A DNA stretch of 64,000 nt from Leuconostoc pseudomesenteroides KCTC 3652 (GTDB lineage Bacteria > Bacillota > Bacilli > Lactobacillales > Lactobacillaceae). The translations under genes were made by a program, and so were the position numbers. The notes beneath the pieces are model-generated. The model was not told where the DNA came from. It ran no database searches and saw only the letters and a program-made list of their open reading frames with translations. Each line of letters opens with the position of its first letter. Position 1 is the first letter of the stretch. The stretch is from positions 37,433 to 101,432 of the forward strand of contig NZ_BMBP01000007.1 of assembly GCF_014634745.1 (NCBI RefSeq). The letters are read 5' to 3'. Below are positions 29,274 to 37,581 of the stretch, in pieces.

Positions 29274-30421
29274 GAAAAATAGTACCAAAAGCGGTTATTG
29301 TTAGCGCTAAAAGATTGCCAATAGGAAAAATTAACGGCATTTATGTCAACAAAACACCAGAAGAGCTATTTTCACAATTGATCCAACAGTAAATAGCAAC
29401 CGTCCCTCATTGGTCAAAGAAAGAGATTGATCAAGTCATTTTAGGTAACGTTACTAATTTAGGCGGTAATTTGGCCCGAAGGTGCGCTTTAGCAGCACAA
29501 TTACCAGTTGCCACACCGGCCTATACTATTGATTGTCAATGTGCATCTGGATTGATGGCTGTGATATCTGGCGTTCAAAGTATTGTTAGTGGGGATGCAA
29601 GATTTGTTTTGGCAGGTGGAGTTGAAAGTACATCAACTGCCAACCCTATTATAGATAGTCAGACAAATAAGCGAATGCAGCGCTTTCCTATGGTGCCCAA
29701 AGGGCAATTAGATTTAGACATGGGTATTATTGCAGAAAATATGGGTGAAAAATACCATATTTCAAGAAACATGCAAGATGAATACGCCTACAAAAGTCAC
29801 ATGAAAGCTAAAAAAGCATTTGAACGAAAAGAAATAATTCAAGAAATTATACCTTTTGATCTTGATCAACACATAGTTGATCAAGACCAATGTCCACGTT
29901 TTAATACTTCCGTGGAACAATTGGCTCAACTTAAATCGGCTTTTCGAGAACATGGGACAGTGACAGCGGGTAATAGCTGTCCAATCAATGATGGAGCAGC
30001 TGCAACATTTTTAAGCGACTGTCATCAAGTAAAAGATGCGCAAGGGTATTATTTAGATCATGCTACAGTAGGTGTTGCCCCCAATGAGTTTATAATTGCT
30101 CCCATAATGGCGACAAAAAAGCTATTATCACAGCTTCATCTAACCATATCTGATATTGATGTAGTTGAGCTGAACGAAGCATTTGCAGTGCAAGCCATAC
30201 TATGTTGTGATCAACTCGGCATTTCAGAGAAGCAACTGAATCCTTTGGGTGGTGCACTAGCGTATGGTCATCCTTATGGGGCAACAGGTGCCATTTTGGT
30301 ATCACGTTTATTAAATAGTTTAAACCGTTTGCATCGGCCGGCTCTAGGGATTATTACATTGTGCGTTGCGGGCGGCATGGGTGTCAGTGTTTTGATTGGT
30401 AATAAATTTTGGCAAAAATGA
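29270..30421 (+). pseudogene. acetyl-CoA acetyltransferase (thiolase) with an in-frame stop
   Basis: The frame starts at ATG 29270, overlapping the ligase stop, and runs to 30421 with one TAA at 29390-29392 after residue 40. Downstream all catalytic parts are intact: nucleophile Cys in DCQCASGLMAV, His in GGALAYGHPYGATG and second Cys in TLCVAGGMG. The segment on both sides of the stop aligns with a normal thiolase N-terminus (AVIVSAKRLPIGK before; IDQVILGNVT after), so one point mutation explains it. Either the gene is inactive, or a shortened protein starts inside. Thiolases of this type make acetoacetyl-CoA, for example for the mevalonate route. Confidence 0.8.
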
Positions 30422-30493
30422 CTGTGGATTATTATAAAACCACAGCATTCACTTCGATTAAGTTGCTCTTATAATTAGATGCTTATTAACATT

Positions 30494-30540
30494 AAAAGTT
30501 GACGATTATTCTCCATGGTGATAATCGTCAACTTTTTTTG
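30494..30540 (+). terminator. terminator after the thiolase
   Basis: 15-base stem AAAGTTGACGATTAT / ATAATCGTCAACTTT followed by a T tract; marks the end of the chromosomal transcription unit before the ICE. Confidence 0.9.
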
Positions 30541-30823
30541 ATTGATTCAAAAATTAGTATTAGGAGGTTGTAGGAATTGTCCGAGACATACATATGCCAG
30601 AAAAATTCTTTGGTAGTTAAAAGCTATTTCTGTTGTACGGTCCTTGTTCTGGAAAATTTTTGGCAGGTCGTTTTTGGCAGTAATGTCAAGAGATGGTATA
30701 ATAATAAAGTTTTAAGCAAACAGCATATATACTGTATAATACTGCGGCTTTATCACGTTTTTAATTTAATATACTGACTAAATTGTATATATATTTCATA
30801 CATAGTTGGGGAAAAGTTGGGAG
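30541..30823. other. probable left ICE end with an inward promoter
   Basis: No gene is supported here. A textbook plus-strand promoter, TTGGCA (30674-30679), 17-base spacer, TATAAT (30697-30702), faces the 3' end of the integrase gene, so it would make an RNA antisense to int. Because int reads outward, attL should be in this stretch; the GGGGAAAAGTTGGGA next to the int stop is a candidate core but I find no second copy in the window. Confidence 0.45.
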
Positions 30824-31957
30824 CTAGAAGAGGCTTATGATTTTTTCCATTGCGTCTGTTTGCCCTTCTTTAGTACCGTTATTATAATACAATGACATAT
30901 CAATTTTTGAATGGCCCAGAATGTTTGCGATGTCTTTAGGATTCAATCCGGGTATACCGAAAGCTATGGTTGAAAATGCATGTCTCATTTTGTGTGGCCA
31001 AACATGTATATTCGTTTCGTGACTTATGATTTTGAATATTGTTGATAGCTCAGAGTATCGTACTTGTTTTGCTAAATGATTGACAAATATCAGATCATTT
31101 TTTGACATAATCAAGTTGTTCGATGCATATACCAACTTCGACTGTTGAATGCATCGCTGTAGGTGTTCTTCAATAATCGGCGGCATTGGGACCCAACGAT
31201 TTGATGAGGAGGTTTTTGGTGTGGAAACTTGTCCATGTATATTGATAGTTTCAAAAATGCCTAACATGTTTTGTTTGACATACTTAACTCTTATCCCCAT
31301 AATCTCTTCGTGACGTAGTCCAATAAGTGTTAACAAAGCCATTGTTCTTTGTTGGAGTGTTAATCTTTCTGAATCTTTAATGAAATTGAAGACAGTGTTA
31401 AATTCTGAACGTGTAATCGAAGTGTCCCTGGAGGGCGAGCCAGATACTTTTATTTTTTGTATAGGACTTTTGCTTATTACATCATTTAGAACTGCATCAG
31501 TAAATACTCCTGCAACAAGACCGTTAAGTAAGCGCATGTAATTTTTTGAATATCTTTTTGTTTTTGCGTACTTAGTAATCCATGATTGATAGTCTAGACG
31601 TGTTACGTCCTTTAATTTAAACTCTCCCCACGTAGGAAATACGTTTTTTTCAAACATATAAGTACTTTGTTTATATGTTGTATAACGCCAAGAACCATTG
31701 TCAATTTTTTCCTGGCAGTATTGGTTGAAATATGCGTATACGGTGATGTTTTTATTATTAAAATTTGTTGAAACTTGATTTAAGAGATCTTGTTTAGCCG
31801 CCCTAGCTTCGTCAAAAGATCTAAAACCGTTTTTTTCAATGAATTTCTTTTGGTTGCGTGCGGTAATTGAAAATTTTATTCGCCATTTTTTGCCTTGTGT
31901 AGTTATATAGCTTTGTATTTGTGGGTCTCGTCGTTCTTTCTTATATGTGTACCTCAT
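30824..31957 (-). CDS. int: tyrosine integrase of the ICE
   Basis: A 377-residue tyrosine recombinase with an N-terminal AP2-like arm-binding part (KKWRIKFSITARNQKKF), a SAM-like core-binding domain and a catalytic domain. Active-site residues: Arg in LIGLRHEEI, H-x-x-R in WPHKMRHAF, His in NILGHSKI and Tyr in MSLYYNN. It integrates and, with an excisionase, excises the element. It reads outward, away from the repressor, as in phage lysogeny modules. Confidence 0.93.
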   Translation of the reverse strand: MRYTYKKERRDPQIQSYITTQGKKWRIKFSITARNQKKFIEKNGFRSFDEARAAKQDLLNQVSTNFNNKNITVYAYFNQYCQEKIDNGSWRYTTYKQSTYMFEKNVFPTWGEFKLKDVTRLDYQSWITKYAKTKRYSKNYMRLLNGLVAGVFTDAVLNDVISKSPIQKIKVSGSPSRDTSITRSEFNTVFNFIKDSERLTLQQRTMALLTLIGLRHEEIMGIRVKYVKQNMLGIFETINIHGQVSTPKTSSSNRWVPMPPIIEEHLQRCIQQSKLVYASNNLIMSKNDLIFVNHLAKQVRYSELSTIFKIISHETNIHVWPHKMRHAFSTIAFGIPGLNPKDIANILGHSKIDMSLYYNNGTKEGQTDAMEKIISLF

Positions 31958-32093
31958 TTTTTGTTATCCTTCCTGTATTTTAAACGATAGCAAGGTGTTT
32001 AACTAGGAAGTAGGGCAGTTTATAGTCATGACCATGTGGACTAATATCGAGATAAATTAAAGATAATATTAGAATATTTTTAAGCTTTTGTTT

Positions 32094-32801
32094 TTAAAGA
32101 ACGACCACTCCAAAAATTGATGTTTCATGGTTGGCATTAATGGGCATATCATCATATTTTTTATTGAGTGAAACAAACCGTGCGCCACTATCATCACTAA
32201 CAAACTTTTTGACATAAGCTTGCTGATCATAGTTTGCAATAACAATTTGTCCTGAGCGAATATCGGTTCTTTTTTTGACAAAAATTATCTGCTTGTCTTC
32301 AAATAAGGGTAACATCGAATCACCATTGACGATAACTGCATAATCATGATCAGGTACGATACCGTCATATGAGATGGTTTCTCGATATTCGTCACTCAAA
32401 TATTCTCCTGTGCCAGCAGAGACGGCACCGTATAGTTCAATATCTTGTTTCGGACGCTTAAAAAGTCGTGGTTGACTATTTTGTAGTTGGTATTGGTGCT
32501 CGCTATAAGCTAATACCTTTTTTTGGCGGGTAATAGAGAGGTTGGCTAAAATGGCATTTACCTTATCACTAATATTTAACGAACTTTCGGATTCGATAAG
32601 GGTTGATTTTGGCACACCAAAATAGTTTGACATCATTTCAATTTTATCAATTCGCGGATAAGTATTGCCTTTTATCCAGTCAGTCAGTGTTGTGTAACTA
32701 ATTGCTAAATCGTCGGACATTTTGTTGCGTGTCACACCCTTTGATTTCATTAGTCGAGAAATATTTTGCGACATAATTTTTTTATTGCCTAATGAGCTCA
32801 T
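32094..32801 (-). CDS. CI-like repressor with S24 self-cleavage domain
   Basis: A 235-residue protein with an N-terminal XRE helix-turn-helix (SRLMKSKGVTRNKMSDDL, SYTTLTDWIKGNTYPR) and a C-terminal LexA/CI-type peptidase: cleavage site Ala-Gly in GAVSAGTGEYL, catalytic Ser in VNGDSMLP and Lys in AYVKKFV. It should keep the ICE silent and be inactivated by RecA filaments after DNA damage. It is divergent from cro, with operators in both promoters. A possible downstream start (MSQNISRLM) exists. Confidence 0.92.
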   Translation of the reverse strand: MSSLGNKKIMSQNISRLMKSKGVTRNKMSDDLAISYTTLTDWIKGNTYPRIDKIEMMSNYFGVPKSTLIESESSLNISDKVNAILANLSITRQKKVLAYSEHQYQLQNSQPRLFKRPKQDIELYGAVSAGTGEYLSDEYRETISYDGIVPDHDYAVIVNGDSMLPLFEDKQIIFVKKRTDIRSGQIVIANYDQQAYVKKFVSDDSGARFVSLNKKYDDMPINANHETSIFGVVVL

Positions 32802-32827
32802 AACGTTGACCTTTCAAGTGATTTTAT

Positions 32828-32920
32828 ATTAATATTATACGGCCAAACCGTAAATAAATCAAACCAAACTAGTCTCGTTCATTATTTTCTATTGACATTA
32901 CGATTTAACCGTAATAAAAT
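32828..32920. promoter_or_regulatory. divergent repressor/cro promoters with two operators
   Basis: Two related 15-base inverted repeats, TACGG-CCAAA-CCGTA (32838-32852) and TACGA-TTTAA-CCGTA (32899-32913). Each lies in the 17-base spacer of a promoter: on plus, TTGACA (32892-32897) and TAAAAT (32915-32920) for cro; on minus, TTGATT and TATAAT for the repressor. Occupied operators would shut both promoters, so the genetic switch can be read directly. Confidence 0.8.
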
Positions 32921-32944
32921 AAAGTTGTTCAGAAAGGAGGAGAC

Positions 32945-33187
32945 ATGAAGGTAACGTTGAAAGCTCTTCGAGCTAACTTTAATCTAAACCAACGTGAAAT
33001 GGCTCGAATTGCTGGTATTTCTAAACGAACTTGGCAAAATTATGAACAGGGGAGAACTGTTCCCAGTACAGCTGTACTTAGGAATATTGAGAAATATTTT
33101 AATGTTAGTTATGATGAGCTTATTTTTTGTTCTGGAAAACGGTTTAATCGTAATAAAGACCCGGTCATACAGTATATAGAAAGTTAG
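32945..33187 (+). CDS. Cro-like XRE regulator
   Basis: An 80-residue protein that is almost only a helix-turn-helix: KALRANFNLNQREMARIAGI, SKRTWQNYEQGRTVPS. It starts after a strong AAGGAGG and is driven by the promoter at 32892-32920. It is placed as the Cro antagonist of the divergent S24 repressor; no experiment supports this, but layout and size fit. Confidence 0.85.
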   Translation: MKVTLKALRANFNLNQREMARIAGISKRTWQNYEQGRTVPSTAVLRNIEKYFNVSYDELIFCSGKRFNRNKDPVIQYIES

Positions 33188-33221
33188 GAAGTAGTAATCC
33201 ATTGAGATAGCAAGGTATTTT

Positions 33222-33506
33222 ATGGCTGAAGTTGAATTAAATGATGTAATAGATAATATGGAAAAATTGTTTTCTCAACAAATAACAGAACTTGACAAGC
33301 TTCATCGTCAAAATGATGTGATTGTATGGAAATCTGATAGCCAAGCTGCCGCAGAAACTGGTCTTGGTAGAACGTATTTTTCTCGTATTAGATATCGGTT
33401 ACCGCACATTGAGATAGAAGATGCAGCCACCGGTGTTAAATCAACTGTCTATCCTAAGGCAGCGGTAAAAAAATGGTTAGAAGATCACATTGAGTATTAT
33501 CATTAA
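33222..33506 (+). CDS. small DNA-binding protein, possible excisionase
   Basis: 94 residues: a short N-terminal helix rich in Asp/Glu and Leu, then a winged-helix-like part (SDSQAAAETGLGRTYFSRIR, later STVYPKAAVKKWLEDH) that resembles MerR/excisionase-type proteins in which an activation helix is followed by a site for a target residue motif. It follows cro by 34 bases. Xis is the expected function in an ICE at this place, but the homology is weak by eye. Confidence 0.55.
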   Translation: MAEVELNDVIDNMEKLFSQQITELDKLHRQNDVIVWKSDSQAAAETGLGRTYFSRIRYRLPHIEIEDAATGVKSTVYPKAAVKKWLEDHIEYYH

Positions 33507-34024
33507 ATTTTGTAACTAGTAGAATCACAAGTTTAATTGTGAAATAAAAAAGGACACATAAGTGTCCCCAAATAATTGAATATCAAGTTACAAAGATAAC
33601 CATCATTCGTTTAAAAGTTTGCACCTTTAGCATAACGGTTTTTGATGGAAAAAACAATAATTTGTTAAAAATTAAGGTTAAACATGGCAAGTTATTGTTG
33701 AAATTGTAGCGATAGTTACGGAGGGTCGATTGATTTCGGGTCGCAGCGTTACTTTGATTTGAGTTCTGACGTTGCACTATTAAAACACCGTAATCGTCTG
33801 GTTGATGTCAGGGGATCCAAGGACAATGAGATAAATAGAATATCAATGGTGTCCGAGAATAAGGTTTTATTCGATTTTAGGTTTATTTAGTGTGCCATGA
33901 AGCAGTGTGAATGTGGAGCGTGCAATTTGTAGCTCAAGATCAAAGTATAGTTACATTTTTGATTTTAATTTTTATAAGATAATAAGTTTTTTGATGATGG
34001 AGTTTAGTGAAAGAAAGGACGATA
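33507..34024. other. intergenic region after the switch genes
   Basis: No convincing gene in about 520 bases. There is a hairpin GGACAC-ATAA-GTGTCC (about 33552-33567) with an A tract on its left, which would act as a terminator on the minus strand. The rest is AT-rich without clear structure; a start for a long conjugation transcript may lie near 33950-34010. Confidence 0.35.
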
Positions 34025-34177
34025 ATGATGGATGATGACAAACAAAAATTTGTTCTCGTCGTACGTAGTGATTATCAACGTCTCATGACATCAAGGGAAC
34101 ATGCAGAATTGTTAGCTGATTTAAAGCCATTGGCTGGTAAGTATGCGTTTCATGTGTTGGTTGAGACTAAAATTTAA
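34025..34177 (+). CDS. small ICE protein of unknown function
   Basis: A 50-residue reading frame, MMDDDKQKFVLVVRSDYQRL followed by a helix with LLADLKPLAGKY and a final strand HVLVETKI. AAAGGA lies 5-8 bases before the two adjacent ATG codons (34025 and 34028). It opens the plus-strand conjugation block. I do not recognise the family. Confidence 0.6.
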   Translation: MMDDDKQKFVLVVRSDYQRLMTSREHAELLADLKPLAGKYAFHVLVETKI

Positions 34178-34258
34178 TGTATTGTTGCTAAGAACATTTT
34201 GATTGTTTAATCTAAAGTGTTCTTTTTATTTTGATTAAGAAAGCGAGTTTTAATTTTT

Positions 34259-34966
34259 ATGAGTAAGATGTTGAAGTTGTTACCTGATAAGGGTAACTTG
34301 AAGTTTTTGTATTTAGGAACACCTGATAATGGACGACCACAGTTTTTGATTGAAGGTTCTGACGCTGATGCCTTGACTGTTACACCAGTTGGTAAGTTGC
34401 CAGAGGGTTTGAAACCAAAAGATGCTGTGAAGTTTGAGAATATGACACTAGATTTGGTGCCAATTAGTGGTTCACGTACTAAGGTTTCTGGTTTGACTGC
34501 TGTTATTAAAAAAGAGAATGAAGCAGTAGCTACTACCTGGGCGAATGAGTCAGCCCGTACTATGGTTGTGGTTAAGGGTGAGTATTTCCCTGTTGTTGAT
34601 ACAGATTTCTTTACGGGTCCATTCATGTATGGTGCCACTCGTGATGTCTTTGAGGCTTTGAATTATCAGGAACAACAAGATCGTGGTTCCCGTGTTGGTG
34701 ATTTGATTGCTAAAGATGTTCGTGTGAGTGATGAAAATGGTAAGGCATTAACAGTTCGTGTTCCTGTGGGCGTATTCCCAGAGGGTGCCCTTAAGCCATT
34801 TGATAAGGTTGAATTTGAAAATTTGGTTGTGTCATTATTTGACGGTTCAACCAATGATGATCCAGATCAAGATGTTTTGTTCTTCTCTGCTAGTGGTATT
34901 TCAAAGGCAACTACTGATAATAAGGCACAAACAACTGCTAAGCCTTCTGAAGCAAAAACTAAGTAA
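34259..34966 (+). CDS. ICE protein with duplicated domain, possibly YdcP/DUF961-related
   Basis: 235 residues without membrane segments or signal. Two halves repeat a pattern: TPVGKLPEGLKPKDAVKFEN (about 41-60) and VPVGVFPEGALKPFDKVEFEN (about 165-185), each followed by a beta strand pair. The C-terminus is a Thr/Lys/Ala tail. In Tn916 and ICEBs1 small YdcP (DUF961) proteins stand just before the coupling gene, and the pattern here is similar to them, as a tandem fusion. The assignment is from position and pattern only. Confidence 0.6.
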   Translation: MSKMLKLLPDKGNLKFLYLGTPDNGRPQFLIEGSDADALTVTPVGKLPEGLKPKDAVKFENMTLDLVPISGSRTKVSGLTAVIKKENEAVATTWANESARTMVVVKGEYFPVVDTDFFTGPFMYGATRDVFEALNYQEQQDRGSRVGDLIAKDVRVSDENGKALTVRVPVGVFPEGALKPFDKVEFENLVVSLFDGSTNDDPDQDVLFFSASGISKATTDNKAQTTAKPSEAKTK

Positions 34967-34987
34967 TGGCAGGAAAGGGGTTAATCA

Positions 34988-35434
34988 ATGAGTAAATTAT
35001 TTCCCCGTGGTTTCCGTGTTCGTTATTGGCATAGGCATTTAAGACGTGATGTTTTTATTGCAATTGGTCTTGTGCCAGTGGTCGTATTTTTGATCACGAT
35101 TGTTTTTCGGTTACTTGCTATCATGCCACCTAGTAAAGGCTTAATTAGTTTTATAAAAACATTGGTCACACAAGTTGATTGGTTGGCTTTCGTTAATAGT
35201 TTGTTACCAGGTCTTTATTTAACTTTGATTGCTATGGTTGTCTTAGTGCTTGGTGCAAGTTATTGGTATTGGAAGACTTATCAATTTCAAGGCTTTTGGG
35301 CGACTGTTTTTCGTTTAGAACGCTTATCTAATTGGCTAATTGCTAATCAATATTATTTGGCCAAGGAAGTTGATGACAAAGAGCACCATTTGAGTTTCAA
35401 TTTGGGTGGTGAGAAAGGTGGTTGGCATTGGTAA
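34988..35434 (+). CDS. membrane module of the coupling protein
   Basis: 148 residues with two strong membrane helices (about 24-45 and 73-95), a basic N-terminus (RGFRVRYWHRHLRRD) and a short cytoplasmic tail. It overlaps the next gene, which encodes an FtsK-like ATPase that lacks membrane helices. In Tn916 Orf21 and TcpA these two parts are one protein of the same order, so this gene probably supplies the detached N-terminal anchor. Confidence 0.65.
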   Translation: MSKLFPRGFRVRYWHRHLRRDVFIAIGLVPVVVFLITIVFRLLAIMPPSKGLISFIKTLVTQVDWLAFVNSLLPGLYLTLIAMVVLVLGASYWYWKTYQFQGFWATVFRLERLSNWLIANQYYLAKEVDDKEHHLSFNLGGEKGGWHW

Positions 35435-36516
35435 AACAAAAAATTAAGTTGCCAAAAGTAAGTTTAAAAAATAATGGTAAGGTTGGTTTTTCAATCTATT
35501 TACCAATGGACGGACAAAAGTATCAAGATCGTTTTCGTGATCGACGTATTTCACAACCTATGTCGGCTATGTTGTTTGCTGATGGTGTGGGGACGAACGA
35601 TATTTTTGGGTTTAAGTCATTTGACTTTATTTCTAATCCGTTGGGATTACGCTTAGGCTTATCTGACATGACCATAACAGATCATACGATTGAAATTATG
35701 AAAGGGGTGGTTTGGGATTATGAAAAATATCCCCAGGCACTTATTTCTGGTGATACGGGTTCTGGTAAATCATTCTTTTTGTTTAGTTTGTTGAATGGTC
35801 TGATTAAAAGTGGTGCGATTGTTGATGTTGCGGATCCAAAAGAGACTGATTTATCAGTGCTTGGTAAAACAGCTTCACTCAAATATCGTGTCACTTATGG
35901 TCGTGATCGTATTCTAAAATCATTTTATCGTTTTTATCTTGAAATGATTAAGCGTGGTCGTGAATATCATGATCTATTGAATGATAATTTAGAAGAAAAT
36001 GTTGGCAACTATCGTAAGTATGGTTTGAAACCACATTTTTTTGTTTTTGATGAATTTGGTGCGTTTGTTTCTGGTCTGAAATATAACGAAAGTGAAGCGA
36101 TACAGCAAATTTTGGGACAAATCACTATGTTAGGTCGTCAATTAGGTTACTTTGTAGCGATTGCTATGCAGAAACCAACGGCTGATACGATTGGTAGTGC
36201 GTCTCGTGATCAATTCCAGTTCCGTGTGGCACTTGGTAAGATGAAATCTAGTGGACTGTCTATGATGTTCCCTGATGATGTTGACGAAGTGCAGTTTAAG
36301 GAACTCTCAAAAAATTTAAAGGGTTGGGGTTATTTAGCTATGACACCAGGGCAAGCTAGATCATTTTTTGCGCCTGTTATTCCTAAAGACTTTGTGCCGT
36401 TTAAGTATTTTGATGAATTAGGTCAGCAATATCCAGCTAGTCCAGTTGATCCAATGGGTGAGATTAAGGACTTTTTGGATAGTAAAAGTGCTAAATATAT
36501 TGAGTTAAATGTATAG
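35428..36516 (+). CDS. FtsK/SpoIIIE-type conjugative coupling ATPase (TcpA/Orf21-like)
   Basis: Start set at TTG 35428 (AGAAAGG at good distance; TTG 35422 is possible). About 362 residues; Walker A SGDTGSGKSFF near residue 110, Walker B HFFVFDEFGAF, then LGRQLGYFVAIAMQKP and DQFQFRVALGKM, a close pattern match to Tn916 Orf21. It would bring the relaxase-DNA complex to the channel and pump DNA. It has no transmembrane helix; the anchor seems to be encoded by the overlapping gene upstream. Confidence 0.88.
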   Translation: MVKQKIKLPKVSLKNNGKVGFSIYLPMDGQKYQDRFRDRRISQPMSAMLFADGVGTNDIFGFKSFDFISNPLGLRLGLSDMTITDHTIEIMKGVVWDYEKYPQALISGDTGSGKSFFLFSLLNGLIKSGAIVDVADPKETDLSVLGKTASLKYRVTYGRDRILKSFYRFYLEMIKRGREYHDLLNDNLEENVGNYRKYGLKPHFFVFDEFGAFVSGLKYNESEAIQQILGQITMLGRQLGYFVAIAMQKPTADTIGSASRDQFQFRVALGKMKSSGLSMMFPDDVDEVQFKELSKNLKGWGYLAMTPGQARSFFAPVIPKDFVPFKYFDELGQQYPASPVDPMGEIKDFLDSKSAKYIELNV

Positions 36517-36540
36517 AAAAAACACCTCACAGGTGTTTGG
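36516..36540. terminator. hairpin terminator between the coupling gene and the minus-strand small gene
   Basis: Stem AAACACCT-CAC-AGGTGTTT. A run of A on the left gives a T tract on the minus strand, so it mainly ends the zinc-ribbon gene. Confidence 0.7.
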
Positions 36541-36556
36541 TTAGACAATTCTATGT

Positions 36557-36697
36557 TCATTTTCTTTGTATATTGTAGAGGGAATGTCTTAGTTTTCCGC
36601 AGTTGCAATGCCGATTATGACAGATAACCCAACCATTGTGGCGCGACATAATATTGCCACAACGGTAACAACGTAAAAGCTTTTTGTTGTATGACAT
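36557..36697 (-). CDS. 46-residue zinc-ribbon-like protein
   Basis: Minus-strand gene with GAAAGGTGG about 8 bases before its ATG and a terminator after its stop. The product has Cys10-x2-Cys13 in LRCYRCGNIM and a second group Cys26, Cys31, Cys33 with His27 and His30 (ICHNRHCNCGKLR), and is basic. This is a plausible small zinc-binding, nucleic-acid-binding protein. It is the only minus-strand gene inside the conjugation block apart from the IS110 transposase, and lies between the coupling gene and oriT. I know no named family for it. Confidence 0.65.
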   Translation of the reverse strand: MSYNKKLLRCYRCGNIMSRHNGWVICHNRHCNCGKLRHSLYNIQRK

Positions 36698-36931
36698 ATA
36701 GATTACCACCTTTCTTAACTTTAATTAGCGTTTTGTGGACGCATGTTTTTGAAAGTTTGAAAGGGTTAATCTATGTCTAACAGGTCTATTTTATCATGAA
36801 TAGATTTTTTTAATGAATAATCCTATTAGTCATTTGGCAGGTCTAATTTGATTTAGTGATTGTAGGCAGTCGGGGTGCATGAGGCGTTAAGCAAAGCACT
36901 TACAGCACGTTGACCCTTTTCAGCCATGGAA

Positions 36932-36969
36932 CAGCTCTGCTGTGGAAAAGGAAGCGCCCAGCTCTGCTG
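36932..36969. repeat. pair of 11-base repeats near oriT
   Basis: CAGCTCTGCTG occurs at 36932-36942 and 36959-36969; each copy is itself nearly palindromic (CAG...CTG). They lie about 100 bases from the oriT-like repeat and may bind the relaxase or an accessory protein. Confidence 0.5.
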
Positions 36970-37069
36970 GTGCGCGAGTGGTGGCGTTTGAAAAGGGGAT
37001 TACGTGCCGTTGTGTCTTTGTAGCCGATTGTGCGCTGAATAACGTACAATCATTTGATCAAATTCGCCA

Positions 37070-37096
37070 ACCCCCCAAATTACTAATAGGGGGGGT
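37070..37096. other. oriT-like inverted repeat
   Basis: ACCCCCC-AAATTACTAATA-GGGGGGG-T. The arms and an A/T-rich loop containing CTAATA match the organisation of the nic regions of Tn916 and ICEBs1 (ACCCCCC...CTAACA...GGGGGGT as I recall them). It lies between the coupling gene and the MobT relaxase gene, exactly as in those elements. The nick would be expected in the loop or at the base of the right arm. Confidence 0.75.
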
Positions 37097-37269
37097 AAAT
37101 TTACAGAAAAGCCAACAGGCAAAAAGCCCTCATTCTTACGGGGCGTTGATTTACAGCGGTTTAATATTCGTGTAAAAACGTCTGTAATAATGATAAAACG
37201 ATATGAAAAATTTGCTTAATTATTAGATTTAATCTAATAAAAGTAGAAAAGAGGTTATTTAAACGATAA

Positions 37270-37581
37270 TTGTTATATCAATATCTTGGTATTTTACCAA
37301 ATGAATTATATGGCACAACGCATAATACAGGTTATGCGTTTTTATTTGGTCATTTTCTAGACGATCATGTCATTGATACACGGGTATATCAAGTTGCAGG
37401 TGATAAATTACCCCCAGCGCTTGCATTGGGGACTATTGTGGATCCAGAACAGGTCTATCAGAAAGGAGAGGGTGATTGGTACATGACGTTTGCTACAAAG
37501 TCTGTTGATGAAAAAATGGATCGTATGCAGATTTGGGACGTTATTTACAAACAAGTAAAACATGTCAGAGAAATATTTTAA
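37270..37581 (+). CDS. hypothetical ICE protein upstream of the relaxase
   Basis: 103 residues, no signal or membrane segment; starts MLYQYLGILPNELYG from a TTG with AAGAGG about 15 bases upstream, so the start is doubtful. It overlaps the relaxase gene by 20 bases, which supports a real gene. Function not recognised. Confidence 0.55.
   Translation: MLYQYLGILPNELYGTTHNTGYAFLFGHFLDDHVIDTRVYQVAGDKLPPALALGTIVDPEQVYQKGEGDWYMTFATKSVDEKMDRMQIWDVIYKQVKHVREIF

Noticed and set aside
30577..30777. 66-codon frame before the integrase
   Set aside because: It starts at a TTG, and the product has no recognisable domain. It overlaps a consensus promoter, and composition does not look coding.
30541..30823. 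tRNA gene as ICE attachment site
   Set aside because: No cloverleaf or CCA-type end could be seen here or at the right side of the element.
33583..33777. 64-codon minus-strand frame in the ICE intergenic region
   Set aside because: It is Asn/Lys/Phe-rich with no ribosome binding site or domain, as expected by chance in AT-rich DNA.
36942..37175. 77-codon frame across the oriT region
   Set aside because: It covers the oriT repeat and the CAGCTCTGCTG repeats. No domain or ribosome binding site is visible; oriT is the better explanation.
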